DNA of 16,540 bases from Pseudomonadota bacterium. GTDB lineage: Bacteria > Pseudomonadota > Gammaproteobacteria > Steroidobacterales > Steroidobacteraceae. A program made the position numbers and the translations under genes. Numbering within the stretch: position 1 is the stretch's first letter; each line of letters opens with the position of its first letter. Below, one piece after another: positions 7,557-15,210 of this stretch. Under the pieces are notes generated by a model. The model had not been told where the DNA came from. It did not search any database and worked only from the letters and a program-made list of their open reading frames with translations. The stretch lies in contig JAEZCR010000011.1 of NCBI GenBank assembly GCA_023433465.1, positions 1 to 16,540 of the forward strand, written 5' to 3'.

Positions 7557-8702
7557 GTGATTCCCAAAAACAGAATGATCCAGAGGCTCGGCCTCTACTC
7601 CGCACTCACGATTTCGATCCTGGCCCTGGCCGCATGCGGCAAGGGAAAGGGAAATACCCCGGACCAGGCTGACCTGGTGCCGGTGCTGATCTCTCCGGAA
7701 GACGTACTCTCGACCAGCAGCAGTGCGTTGGCGTCGGGCCCGTCGATCACGGGTTCCATCCAGCCCGAGCGGCGCGCCGACCTCAGGGCCGAAGTGCCCG
7801 CCGTCGTGCTCGCCGCGCTCAAGGAAAACGGCGATCCGGTCAAGCGCGGAGATCTGCTCGTGCGTCTCGACCAGACCTCGATCCGCGACAGCCTGATGTC
7901 CGCCCAGTCCTCGATGAACGCGGCCGAGCAGGCGTACGAACAGGCCGAACGTCAGTACCAGCGCATGTTGAAGCTGCGTGAAACCGGCGTCGTCTCGGCA
8001 CAGCAGGTCGAAGACGCCGAGATCCGCCGCAACAGCGCGCAGAGCGAACGCGAGGCCGCGCGCTCGCGCCTGGTGACCGCGCGCCAGCAGCTCGAGCGCA
8101 CGGAAGTGCGCGCGCCGTTCGACGGCATCGTCAGCGACCGCCAGGTGTCGGCGGGCGACACGCTGCAGATCGGCAAGGAGCTGCTCAAGGTCATCGACCC
8201 GGGCAGCCTGCGTTTCGAAGGCTTCGTTTCCGCGGACAACATCGGCGAAGTGCGCGCCGGCCAGGCCGTCTGGTTCCGCATCCATGGCTTCGGAGAACGC
8301 GAGTTCACCGGCAAGGTGACGCGCGTGAATCCTTCCGCGAACGCGACGACGCGCCAGGTCGAAGTCCTGGTGAGCTTCGACGACGCCGGTCAGCAGCCAA
8401 ACGTGGCAGGCTTGTATGCGGAAGGACGCGTGGAAACCCGCACCGCATCGAAGCTCGCATTACCCAGCGCCGCCGTCGTGCGCGAGGGCGACAAGGCGTA
8501 CGCCTGGGCCATTCGCGGCGCCAAGTTGCACAAGGCCGAGCTCACGCTCGGCGAGCGCGATCCGCGTTCCGGCGCGTACGTCGTGAACGCCGGAATCAAC
8601 GAAGGCGAGGACGTGCTGCGGTTTCCCGGCGCGACGTTGAAGGAAGGCCAGCCAGTCACATTCGAGAACGCGAACAAGACCGCCGTGGTCGTCGAGAAGT
8701 AA
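7557..8702 (+). CDS. RND efflux periplasmic adaptor (membrane fusion protein), lipoprotein
   Basis: Periplasmic adaptor of 381 aa linking an RND pump to an outer-membrane channel. A lipoprotein signal ends in LALAAC with lipidated C27; the mature protein begins CGK, resembling MexA, whose start as I recall is CGKS. Typical MFP order follows: first half-lipoyl NGDPVKRGDLLVRLD (91-105), an alpha-helical hairpin rich in Glu/Gln/Arg (about 108-182), second half-lipoyl RAPFDGIVSDRQVSAGD (185-201), then beta-barrel and membrane-proximal domains (about 215-370). I chose GTG at 7557 because AAAGGAAA (7543-7550) gives a well-spaced Shine-Dalgarno and the n-region KNR..QR precedes the hydrophobic core. 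The upstream ATG at 7500 would place 19 extra residues before the signal; an ATG at 7575 is a second possibility. Partner pump gene begins 27 nt downstream. No TolC-like channel gene is in the window, so an outer-membrane partner must come from elsewhere. Transported compounds cannot be predicted. Confidence 0.9.
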   Translation: MIPKNRMIQRLGLYSALTISILALAACGKGKGNTPDQADLVPVLISPEDVLSTSSSALASGPSITGSIQPERRADLRAEVPAVVLAALKENGDPVKRGDLLVRLDQTSIRDSLMSAQSSMNAAEQAYEQAERQYQRMLKLRETGVVSAQQVEDAEIRRNSAQSEREAARSRLVTARQQLERTEVRAPFDGIVSDRQVSAGDTLQIGKELLKVIDPGSLRFEGFVSADNIGEVRAGQAVWFRIHGFGEREFTGKVTRVNPSANATTRQVEVLVSFDDAGQQPNVAGLYAEGRVETRTASKLALPSAAVVREGDKAYAWAIRGAKLHKAELTLGERDPRSGAYVVNAGINEGEDVLRFPGATLKEGQPVTFENANKTAVVVEK

Positions 8703-8729
8703 GCGCGGCCTGACAAGGGAGTTTCCTCG

Positions 8730-11700
8730 ATGTTGCTTTCGAATTTCAGCATCAAGCAACCGGTCACCACGGTCGCGATCATCATCGTGCTCATGTGCCT
8801 GGGCCTGCTCGCGCTCAAGAACCTGCGCGTCAACCAGATCCCCGACGTCGACCAGCCCGTGATGGTCGTGAGCTTCCCGTACCCGGGCGCATCGCCCGAG
8901 GCGGTGGAGCGCGACATCATCAATCGCGTCGAGAAGTCGCTGCAGAGCATTCCACAGGTCTACGAATTGCAGTCGACCGCGATGGACGGCACCGGCCAGT
9001 TCGTCATCATCTTCGACTTCAAGAAGAACATGTCCGAGGCGGGCGACGAGGTGCGCAACGCCATTGCGGCCGTGCGCTACAAGATGCCGATCGAGATGCG
9101 CGAGCCGATCCTCTGGCGTGTCGATCCGGCGGCGCAGCCCATCATGAATCTCGGGCTTTCCTCGTCGAAGCAGTCGCACGCGGAGATCTCGCGACTTGCC
9201 GAGGACGTGCTCGCGGACCAGCTGCGCTCGCTCGATGGCGTCGCGGTGGTCAACGTCGACGGCGCGCTGCGCCGCGAACTGTCCGTGTTGCTGCACGCGC
9301 AGAAGCTGCGCGAGTTCAACGTCTCGGCCGCCGACGTGGTCAACGCGCTGCGCGCGCAGAACACGAACGCGCCAGTGGGCCGCGTGAAAGGCGATCTCGA
9401 CGAGCAGCTCATCCGCCTGGTGGGGCGCATCGAACGGCCCGCGGAGTTCAACGACATCGTCATCAAGCGCCTCGGCAACGAGGTCGTTCGGCTCGGCCAG
9501 GTCGCGACGGTCGAGGACGGTTTCGCCGAACCCAACAGCTACAGCCTGCGCTCGGGCAGTCCGAACGTCGGCCTCTCGGTGATCCGCCAGCGCGAAGCGA
9601 GCACGGTCACCGTGGCCGAGCGCATTCGCGATGAAGTCAAGAAGATCAACGAGACGCTGCCCGAGGGCACCAAGCTCGAGGTCACTCGCGACGGCGGCGA
9701 GGAAGCTTCCAACAACCTCAACAACGTGATCCACGCGCTGGTCTTCGGCGCGGGCCTCACGATCTTCGTGGTCTACGCCTTCCTCAATTCCTGGCGCTCG
9801 ACGCTGATCACCGGCCTGTCGCTGCCGACGTCGGCGATCGCCGCGTTCATCGCCGTGTGGTTGTGCGGATTCACGCTGAACTTCATGACCCTGCTGGGTC
9901 TGTCGCTCGCGATCGGCGTACTCATCGACGACGCCATCGTGGTTCGAGAAAACATAGTCCGGCACATGGAACGCGGCGAGGACCGCATGGCGGCCGCGCG
10001 CAACGGCACCGCGGAAATCGGCCTCGCGGTCACGGCGACCACGCTGTCGATCGTCGCGGTGTTCGTGCCCGTCGCCTTCATGGGCGGCGGCGCGGGCGAG
10101 TGGTTCCGGCCCTTCGCGGTCACGGTCGCCGCCTCGGTGCTCGTGAGTCTGTTCATCTCGTTCACGCTCGACCCGATGCTGTCGGCCTACTGGGGCGATC
10201 CGCCGGGACATGCGCAGCGCGAGCGCCGCGGCCTGGAGAAGTACTTCGCGAAGTTCAACGTCTGGTTCGATCACCAGGCGGATCGTTACGGCAATGTCAT
10301 CGCCTGGGCGCTGCACCATCGCAAGTGGATGGCCTGGGGCTCGGTTTTCCTGCTCATCGGCTCGTGCAGTTATCAAACCACGTTCGGTGGCAGCGAATTC
10401 CTCCCGAAGTCCGACTACGGCACGCTGGCCATCGAGGTCCGCACGCCGTCGAGCACCAGCCTCGAGTACGCGCGCAACAAGGTCCAGAAGGCGGCCGATC
10501 TCGCGCTCGAGATGGACGAGACCAAGAGCACCGACGCGCGCGTCAGCACGACGGGCGGTCGTGTCTGGGTGGAGGTGATCGACAAGTCGGAGCGCTCGAA
10601 GTCGCTGGAAGATCTGGCCGCCGAGCTGCGCGAAAAGCTCAAGCAGCTCGTGGGCGCCGAGTACGTCGTGTTCGACGATCTCAACCAGGGCGTGCGCAAG
10701 CCGGTGCAGATCCAGTTCTACGGCACCGATTCCCGCAAGCTCATGGAGATCACCAACGACTTCATGGAAAAGGTCCGGCAGATCCCGGGCGCGGTGGACG
10801 TCGGACTTTCCGAACAGGATCCCAAGGACGAGCTGCGCATCGAAATCGATCGCGGTCTCGCGAACCAGCTCGGCATTTCGGTGAACGACGCCGCGCAGAC
10901 GCTGCGCGTGGCGTTCGCGGGCGTCGAGGTCGGAGACTGGGTGGACCCGGTCGGCCAGTCGCGTGACGTGGCCGTGCGTCTCGCGCCCGAGGATCGCGTC
11001 AGCGCCGAGAACATCGAGCACCTGCCGATCAACGTCACGGGCACGAGCATGATGGTGCCGCTCGAACAGATCGCGAACATCACGATGGACAAGGGTCCAG
11101 CGCGAATCCAGCACCTCAACGGCAAGCGCACCGTCACGGTGGCCGCGAACGTGCAGGGCGTCGACGCGGGCAAGGTTACGAAGCAGGCGCAGGAGATCGC
11201 CAACTCGATCGACTTCCCGCAGGGTTTCGGCGTCGGTCTCGGCGGCGCGTCGCGCGATCAGTCGGAGCTGTTCGCCGAGATGTTCACGGCGCTCATCATG
11301 GGCATCTTCGTGATGTACCTGGTGCTCGTGATGCAGTTCGGTTCGTTCACTGCGCCGATCGCGATCATGCTTTCGCTGCCGCTGTCGCTCATCGGCGTGG
11401 TGCTTGCGCTGAATCTCACGGGCGGCACGCTCAACCTGATGAGCTTCATCGGCGTCATCATGCTCATGGGCCTCGTCGCGAAGAACGCGATCCTGTTGCT
11501 CGACTGCACGCGCGAGGAAGAGAAGCGCGGCATCGACCGCGAGGAAGCGCTGATGCACGCGGGACGCGTGCGCTTCCGTCCGATCATGATGACCACCTTC
11601 GCGCTGATCGCCGGCATGATGCCGGTGGCCATCGGCATCGGAGAGGGCGGCGAGTTCTACAGCCCGATGGCCGTGGCCATCATCGGCGGCGTCATCACTT

Positions 11701-12092
11701 CGACGTTGCTGACGCTGCTGGTCGTGCCGAGCTTCTACGACAGCATCGAGATCAATCGCGAACGCGCCGGCATCAAGTTCCACGCGCGCGCCGCGTATGG
11801 GAACACCTTCGTCGCCTTCCTGGTGACGTTGTTCGAGGTGTTCGCGACGCTGCTGCTCCTGCGGTTCTTCTACCGCTTCGTGCGCTGGGCGTTGGGACTT
11901 CAGTCACCCGGTGAGCACCCGGTGGAGCGCGCGAAGCGCCTCGCCGACTTCGAGGTGCGCGAAGGCTATGTCATGCGGCCGCAGTGGTGGCAGCACGCGC
12001 GCCGTCCGTACACGCCGAAGCTTCGCGGGACTCCCAAGCAGAAGAACCCGTACGCGCCGCGGCCCATGCCGCAGCCGCAAGCGGCGGAATGA
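8730..12092 (+). CDS. RND efflux pump, HAE-1-like inner-membrane transporter with C-terminal extension
   Basis: Proton-driven exporter of 1120 aa, longer than the usual roughly 1020-1050 aa. It opens with IKQPVTTVAIII (first membrane helix, about 10-30) and has the porter-domain block PYPGASPEAVE (50-60). TM4 holds the proton-relay pair D400-D401 in GVLIDDAIVV, and TM10 holds K918 in MGLVAKNAILLLD, matching AcrB D407/D408/K940, so it should be active. Two large periplasmic loops lie at about 35-335 and 555-850. The normal family end is reached at VVPSFYDSIE (998-1007). Beyond it are about 110 residues with an additional hydrophobic stretch (about 1026-1048) and a basic, Pro-rich tail. Start ATG at 8730 has AAGGGAG (8715-8721) 8 nt upstream. 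Co-transcribed with the adaptor; a terminator follows directly. Drug versus other substrates is unknown, though the motifs fit multidrug (HAE-1) rather than heavy-metal pumps. Confidence 0.93.
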   Translation: MLLSNFSIKQPVTTVAIIIVLMCLGLLALKNLRVNQIPDVDQPVMVVSFPYPGASPEAVERDIINRVEKSLQSIPQVYELQSTAMDGTGQFVIIFDFKKNMSEAGDEVRNAIAAVRYKMPIEMREPILWRVDPAAQPIMNLGLSSSKQSHAEISRLAEDVLADQLRSLDGVAVVNVDGALRRELSVLLHAQKLREFNVSAADVVNALRAQNTNAPVGRVKGDLDEQLIRLVGRIERPAEFNDIVIKRLGNEVVRLGQVATVEDGFAEPNSYSLRSGSPNVGLSVIRQREASTVTVAERIRDEVKKINETLPEGTKLEVTRDGGEEASNNLNNVIHALVFGAGLTIFVVYAFLNSWRSTLITGLSLPTSAIAAFIAVWLCGFTLNFMTLLGLSLAIGVLIDDAIVVRENIVRHMERGEDRMAAARNGTAEIGLAVTATTLSIVAVFVPVAFMGGGAGEWFRPFAVTVAASVLVSLFISFTLDPMLSAYWGDPPGHAQRERRGLEKYFAKFNVWFDHQADRYGNVIAWALHHRKWMAWGSVFLLIGSCSYQTTFGGSEFLPKSDYGTLAIEVRTPSSTSLEYARNKVQKAADLALEMDETKSTDARVSTTGGRVWVEVIDKSERSKSLEDLAAELREKLKQLVGAEYVVFDDLNQGVRKPVQIQFYGTDSRKLMEITNDFMEKVRQIPGAVDVGLSEQDPKDELRIEIDRGLANQLGISVNDAAQTLRVAFAGVEVGDWVDPVGQSRDVAVRLAPEDRVSAENIEHLPINVTGTSMMVPLEQIANITMDKGPARIQHLNGKRTVTVAANVQGVDAGKVTKQAQEIANSIDFPQGFGVGLGGASRDQSELFAEMFTALIMGIFVMYLVLVMQFGSFTAPIAIMLSLPLSLIGVVLALNLTGGTLNLMSFIGVIMLMGLVAKNAILLLDCTREEEKRGIDREEALMHAGRVRFRPIMMTTFALIAGMMPVAIGIGEGGEFYSPMAVAIIGGVITSTLLTLLVVPSFYDSIEINRERAGIKFHARAAYGNTFVAFLVTLFEVFATLLLLRFFYRFVRWALGLQSPGEHPVERAKRLADFEVREGYVMRPQWWQHARRPYTPKLRGTPKQKNPYAPRPMPQPQAAE

Positions 12093-12100
12093 AGCAGACA

Positions 12101-12129
12101 GGGGACCCGAACGGGTCCCCTTCTTCTTT
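12101..12129 (+). terminator. Intrinsic terminator of the efflux operon
   Basis: A perfect 8-bp GC-rich stem, GGGGACCC (12101-12108) and GGGTCCCC (12113-12120), closes a GAAC tetraloop and is followed by TTCTTCTTT. It begins 9 nt after the pump's stop codon. The T-tract runs into the stop codon of the convergent lyase gene (12128-12130). On the minus strand the sequence after the stem is only moderately T-rich, so termination of the lyase transcript here is possible but weaker. Confidence 0.9.
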
Positions 12130-14848
12130 ACGCGTATCGATCGCGCGCGTAGGCCAGGCAGACGATTCCCGCGAGTCCCCATTGCGCGCTCGCGTTGGTC
12201 GAGATCCCCGGACCTTCGTCGACAGGATTGAGCACGGCGGGCCCTTCGATGCGTTTCGCCGCGAATGCCTGCCGCGGCGAATATCCCGCGCGGCCTTCGG
12301 TGAATTCCTTCCAGGCCCGTGCCGCGAGCGCGGGATCCTTGCGGCGATACGCGGCATAGGCCGTGAGGCGGGCATGACCCTGTTGCAGGTTCGTGCCGCG
12401 CAGCTCCTGCCCGAGCGCCGCCTTCTGCTGCGCGGGCGGCGCGTTGTAGAGCTCGCAGTACTGCAGCCACGCGCGCTCGAATTCGGGCACGCCGAGTAGT
12501 TCGATCAGCTCGGCGCAGACCTCCGGCAGGCCGAAGGCCGCGGAGAGGTGCGACACCTCGATGTCGTTCTTCTTCGAGACGTCGAATGCGCCGGTCGTGA
12601 GGTTCATGCGTTCGCCGCCCGTGAAGAATCCGCGCGGCTGCGTGCCGATCGTCTTCATGCTCGCGAGCAGGCGGGCGCGCATCTTCGGATCGCGCGTGCG
12701 CTCCCATTCGGTGAGCCACGCGCTCGCGAGCGAACCCCAGTCGGTACCGAAGCCGAGATGCGCGTAGTCGCCGTCCGGATCCGTCTGCCGCTCCTCGGGA
12801 TTCGCGAGCTTGCGGCCGGGTTGCACGGTGCGCAGCGTCCGCGCGGCCTCGTTCTGCTCGCGCATGAGATCGCCGACCCGCTCGTCGGCGGTGAGGAAGT
12901 AGTAGTAACGGCGGTTCAGCGCGGTGCTGATGCGCAACTGCTTGGCGCTGCAGCCCCAGTGCTGGACGTTGTGGCGCGAGCCGAGTGGCGCGAACCTGCC
13001 GAGGTGATGCACGTCGACCTCGCCGGTGTGGCGGGTCATGGCCTCGGAGAATCTGAACGCATCGGCGCGGCCCGTGCGCAAGAAATACATCCACAGCCAC
13101 ACGTCGGTGGCGAGCTCGGAGTTGTCCCAGGCGAAGCCGCCGATGTCGTAGCGCCATTCATGACGGTCGAAGTCGTACGTGTGCATGACGTCACCGTAAT
13201 TCCAGAAGCCGTACCAGCCGCGCTGTTCCTGCTGGCCGCGATAGAAATCGAACATCCAGTCGAGCTGTTTCTCGAGCGTCGCGTGCTCGGGCGGCGTCCG
13301 CGAGGGCAGCGACAACGCGTGCGCGAACACGCCGGATTCGACGATGGTTTGCGGTGTCGGCACGATGCGGGCCGGCGCCACGAGCGCGTCGGCAAGTTCC
13401 GGAAGGCGGTCTCGCGCGGGCGTCGCGGGCAGGACCCACAACATCAGTTCGCTGGTGCGCGCGACGCCGAGCGGCGTGCCGAAGCCGGGTTCGTAATCCT
13501 CGTAGGTGATCTCGAGGCCGCCCTTGTATTGCTTCTCGTACGTGTCCTGTCCGAGGCCGTCGTGATAGAAGCGCAGGTCCATGGGCTGCGCGTCGGGCGC
13601 CCACACCCACATCGTGACCTTCGCCGCGTCCGTGTGCGCGTCGCGGATGTCGAGCTGCGCGGGATGGCTCTGCCAGAAGTTGCGGATGCCGAACGCGACG
13701 CCGCCATCGGGCGCGCCCACGTATCCGAGTCCGCTCGCGCGCGTACCGCGCGCGCTGTCGAGCCAGGCGTGACCGTCGGTCGTGCGCTTGCGGATGGTGA
13801 AGGAGTCCGCGTTCGGCTGGAACAAGGTCCAGTCGCCGAACGCGGGAATGTATTGAAGCAGGTTGGTGACCACCGGCGTGATCGACGGCACTGCCGCGCC
13901 GGCGATCTGCGCCTGCCTCGCCGCGACGCCCGGGTCGCGGCGCAGGCCGGTGAGGCCACGCACGGCCTCGCCGAATACGCCGTCGTTGCCACCGACGAAA
14001 CGCACGTGGCGATCGTGAAGCTGCGCATCGAGCGGCACCGAGAACCGCAGTCCGACGCCGCGGATGAAGTCGCGCGCCTCGTCTCCATCGAACACGATGG
14101 TGTGCAGCACGCGAATGGCCTCGCTACCGGAATGGAAATACAGCCGCAGCGTGAACGGCAGCCAGAGGCGCGACCCGTGCTCGTGTTTGCCCTCGACTTT
14201 CACGACGGCGCGGACCGGGCCGTCCTGCTCGAGCGTGACCCTTTCGATGGTGCTTCGAAACGTTTCCTGGGTGACCTGCGAATCCGCCGACGATGCGGTG
14301 CGATCCTGGCGCAGCAGGACGAGGTGTCCCTCGCGTAATACTTCGCGGCCCTCGCGCGAGATCGCCGAGATGAAGTTCGTGCCGGCGCGGGAGAGTCGGC
14401 AGACGAAACGGCCGGTGTCGATTTCGAAGCCCGCCTGGCTTTCCTTCACGCTGAGCACGGACTCGGGCCTCGCGCCGCCGCGCCGGGCGACGACCTCGAA
14501 GGGGCCGTCGCCGATGCTGGCGGCTGCAGGAAGCGCATGAGCCGACCACTTGATCGAGCCGTCGGGCCACCAGGCCAGCGGCCAGGATTGAAGTGCGTGG
14601 GCGGTCCCATCGGCGCCACGGAGGACGAAATTCCGTGATTCGCGTTGCCTGCCGCGCGGCCATGGCGTGCCCCAGGTGGTCCCGTCGAATCGCGGTTGCG
14701 CCCGGTCGTCGAGCCACCGGACCCAGTTGCCGCCGGTGGGGTTCGCGGCGGCGCCCGAGGACCCGCCGGCCGCCTCGAGCGATGTCACGGCAACGGGCGT
14801 GGCGGCGGCCGCCGAAAGAAAGGCGCGGCGCGAGATACGATGCTTCAT
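12128..14848 (-). CDS. Tat-exported polysaccharide lyase-like protein, PL26/YetA (rhamnogalacturonan exolyase) type
   Basis: Predicted exported 906-aa protein. The N-terminus has a twin-arginine motif SRRAFL (6-11) and an Ala-rich hydrophobic segment, so it should fold in the cytoplasm before export. Residues about 40-115 resemble the N-terminal barrel of PcRGLX/YetA proteins: WGTPWPRG (59-66) and QSWPLAWWPDGSIKWS (87-102). A long beta-rich middle (about 135-475) is followed by a helical, Trp/Tyr-rich C-terminal region (about 500-900) as expected for the (alpha/alpha)6 catalytic domain, including GWYGFWNYGDVMHTYD (544-559) and a WDNSE block (574-578). The whole length matches the family. Known members cleave rhamnogalacturonan I from the chain end; the substrate here is not certain. 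ATG at 14848 is chosen because GGGGG/GGAG lies just upstream and the Tat motif follows at once; an ATG at 15007 would bury it. Convergent with the efflux operon, no co-directional partner in the window. Family assignment is from remembered motifs. Confidence 0.75.
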   Translation of the reverse strand: MKHRISRRAFLSAAAATPVAVTSLEAAGGSSGAAANPTGGNWVRWLDDRAQPRFDGTTWGTPWPRGRQRESRNFVLRGADGTAHALQSWPLAWWPDGSIKWSAHALPAAASIGDGPFEVVARRGGARPESVLSVKESQAGFEIDTGRFVCRLSRAGTNFISAISREGREVLREGHLVLLRQDRTASSADSQVTQETFRSTIERVTLEQDGPVRAVVKVEGKHEHGSRLWLPFTLRLYFHSGSEAIRVLHTIVFDGDEARDFIRGVGLRFSVPLDAQLHDRHVRFVGGNDGVFGEAVRGLTGLRRDPGVAARQAQIAGAAVPSITPVVTNLLQYIPAFGDWTLFQPNADSFTIRKRTTDGHAWLDSARGTRASGLGYVGAPDGGVAFGIRNFWQSHPAQLDIRDAHTDAAKVTMWVWAPDAQPMDLRFYHDGLGQDTYEKQYKGGLEITYEDYEPGFGTPLGVARTSELMLWVLPATPARDRLPELADALVAPARIVPTPQTIVESGVFAHALSLPSRTPPEHATLEKQLDWMFDFYRGQQEQRGWYGFWNYGDVMHTYDFDRHEWRYDIGGFAWDNSELATDVWLWMYFLRTGRADAFRFSEAMTRHTGEVDVHHLGRFAPLGSRHNVQHWGCSAKQLRISTALNRRYYYFLTADERVGDLMREQNEAARTLRTVQPGRKLANPEERQTDPDGDYAHLGFGTDWGSLASAWLTEWERTRDPKMRARLLASMKTIGTQPRGFFTGGERMNLTTGAFDVSKKNDIEVSHLSAAFGLPEVCAELIELLGVPEFERAWLQYCELYNAPPAQQKAALGQELRGTNLQQGHARLTAYAAYRRKDPALAARAWKEFTEGRAGYSPRQAFAAKRIEGPAVLNPVDEGPGISTNASAQWGLAGIVCLAYARDRYA

Positions 14849-14876
14849 GGACTCCCCCTGATCCTGATCGTGACCG

Positions 14877-14905
14877 AATATGCACGATGTTGATCGGTTC
14901 TGCAA
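14877..14905 (-). promoter_or_regulatory. Candidate sigma70-type promoter for the lyase gene
   Basis: On the minus strand TTGCAG (14905-14900) and CATATT (14882-14877) are separated by exactly 17 bp. The match to consensus is modest (about 3/6 and 4/6). It would give transcription starting near 14870 and a leader of roughly 20 nt before the ATG at 14848. A copy of the -10 context, CATATTC on the minus strand, recurs 31 bp upstream (14913-14907). Confidence 0.3.
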
Positions 14906-14925
14906 AGAATATGGGCCGAATGATC

Positions 14926-14952
14926 GGGATGGCGGGTGTTCCGCGCCATCCC
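14926..14952. repeat. 9-bp perfect inverted repeat upstream of the lyase gene
   Basis: GGGATGGCG (14926-14934) and CGCCATCCC (14944-14952) are exact complements around a 9-nt loop. It lies just upstream of the candidate lyase promoter, in the place of an operator, and has no T-tract on either side, so it is unlikely to be a terminator. A regulator-binding palindrome is possible but no regulator gene is adjacent. Confidence 0.4.
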
Positions 14953-15210
14953 CGAACGAGCGGGCGAAGGCCACGTACAAGCGCGGACGCGCCGACCAAG
15001 GTCCCACGTCTATCTACTCGCCGGTCGGCGTATGATCGGCGCGGGAAGTTATTAGTCCATGGTCTCAACGTCGAAGTGCAGGGAAGGATTCCGATTCGAC
15101 ATATTACGAGAGCGATTTAACGCTCCGGCAGGACCGCGAGCCGCATCACGTCCGCTCTGAACGTAATCTGTAACCTTGCGCGTCGAGGAGTCGCTTCGAG
15201 AAATCAGGGA

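Larger units (their letters stand above)
14849..15210. other. 362-nt divergent intergenic region between the lyase and the EAL gene
   Basis: No convincing gene on either strand. Contents seen: a candidate minus-strand promoter (14877-14905); a perfect 9-bp hairpin GGGATGGCG (14926-14934) with CGCCATCCC (14944-14952); a pair of mutually exclusive stems between 14988 and 15043; a short GAGCG/CGCTC hairpin (15110-15125). An AT-richer stretch at about 15096-15120 may hold the EAL gene promoter, but no clear -35/-10 pair is visible. Open frames crossing this stretch have no recognisable protein features. Confidence 0.6.

Noticed and set aside
8460..11783. Open frame of 1107 codons on the minus strand opposite the efflux genes
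   Set aside because: Antisense shadow of GC-rich coding DNA: its product is dominated by His, Arg, Asp and Glu with no domain, while the plus strand encodes a clear adaptor and RND pump.
12548..14338. 596-codon plus-strand open frame opposite the lyase gene
   Set aside because: Arg/Val/Ala-rich shadow without signal, domain or ribosome binding site; the minus strand carries the recognisable lyase.
15110..15125. Short GAGCG/CGCTC hairpin as a terminator or operator before the EAL gene
   Set aside because: Five-bp stem with 6-nt loop and no T-tract; expected often by chance.
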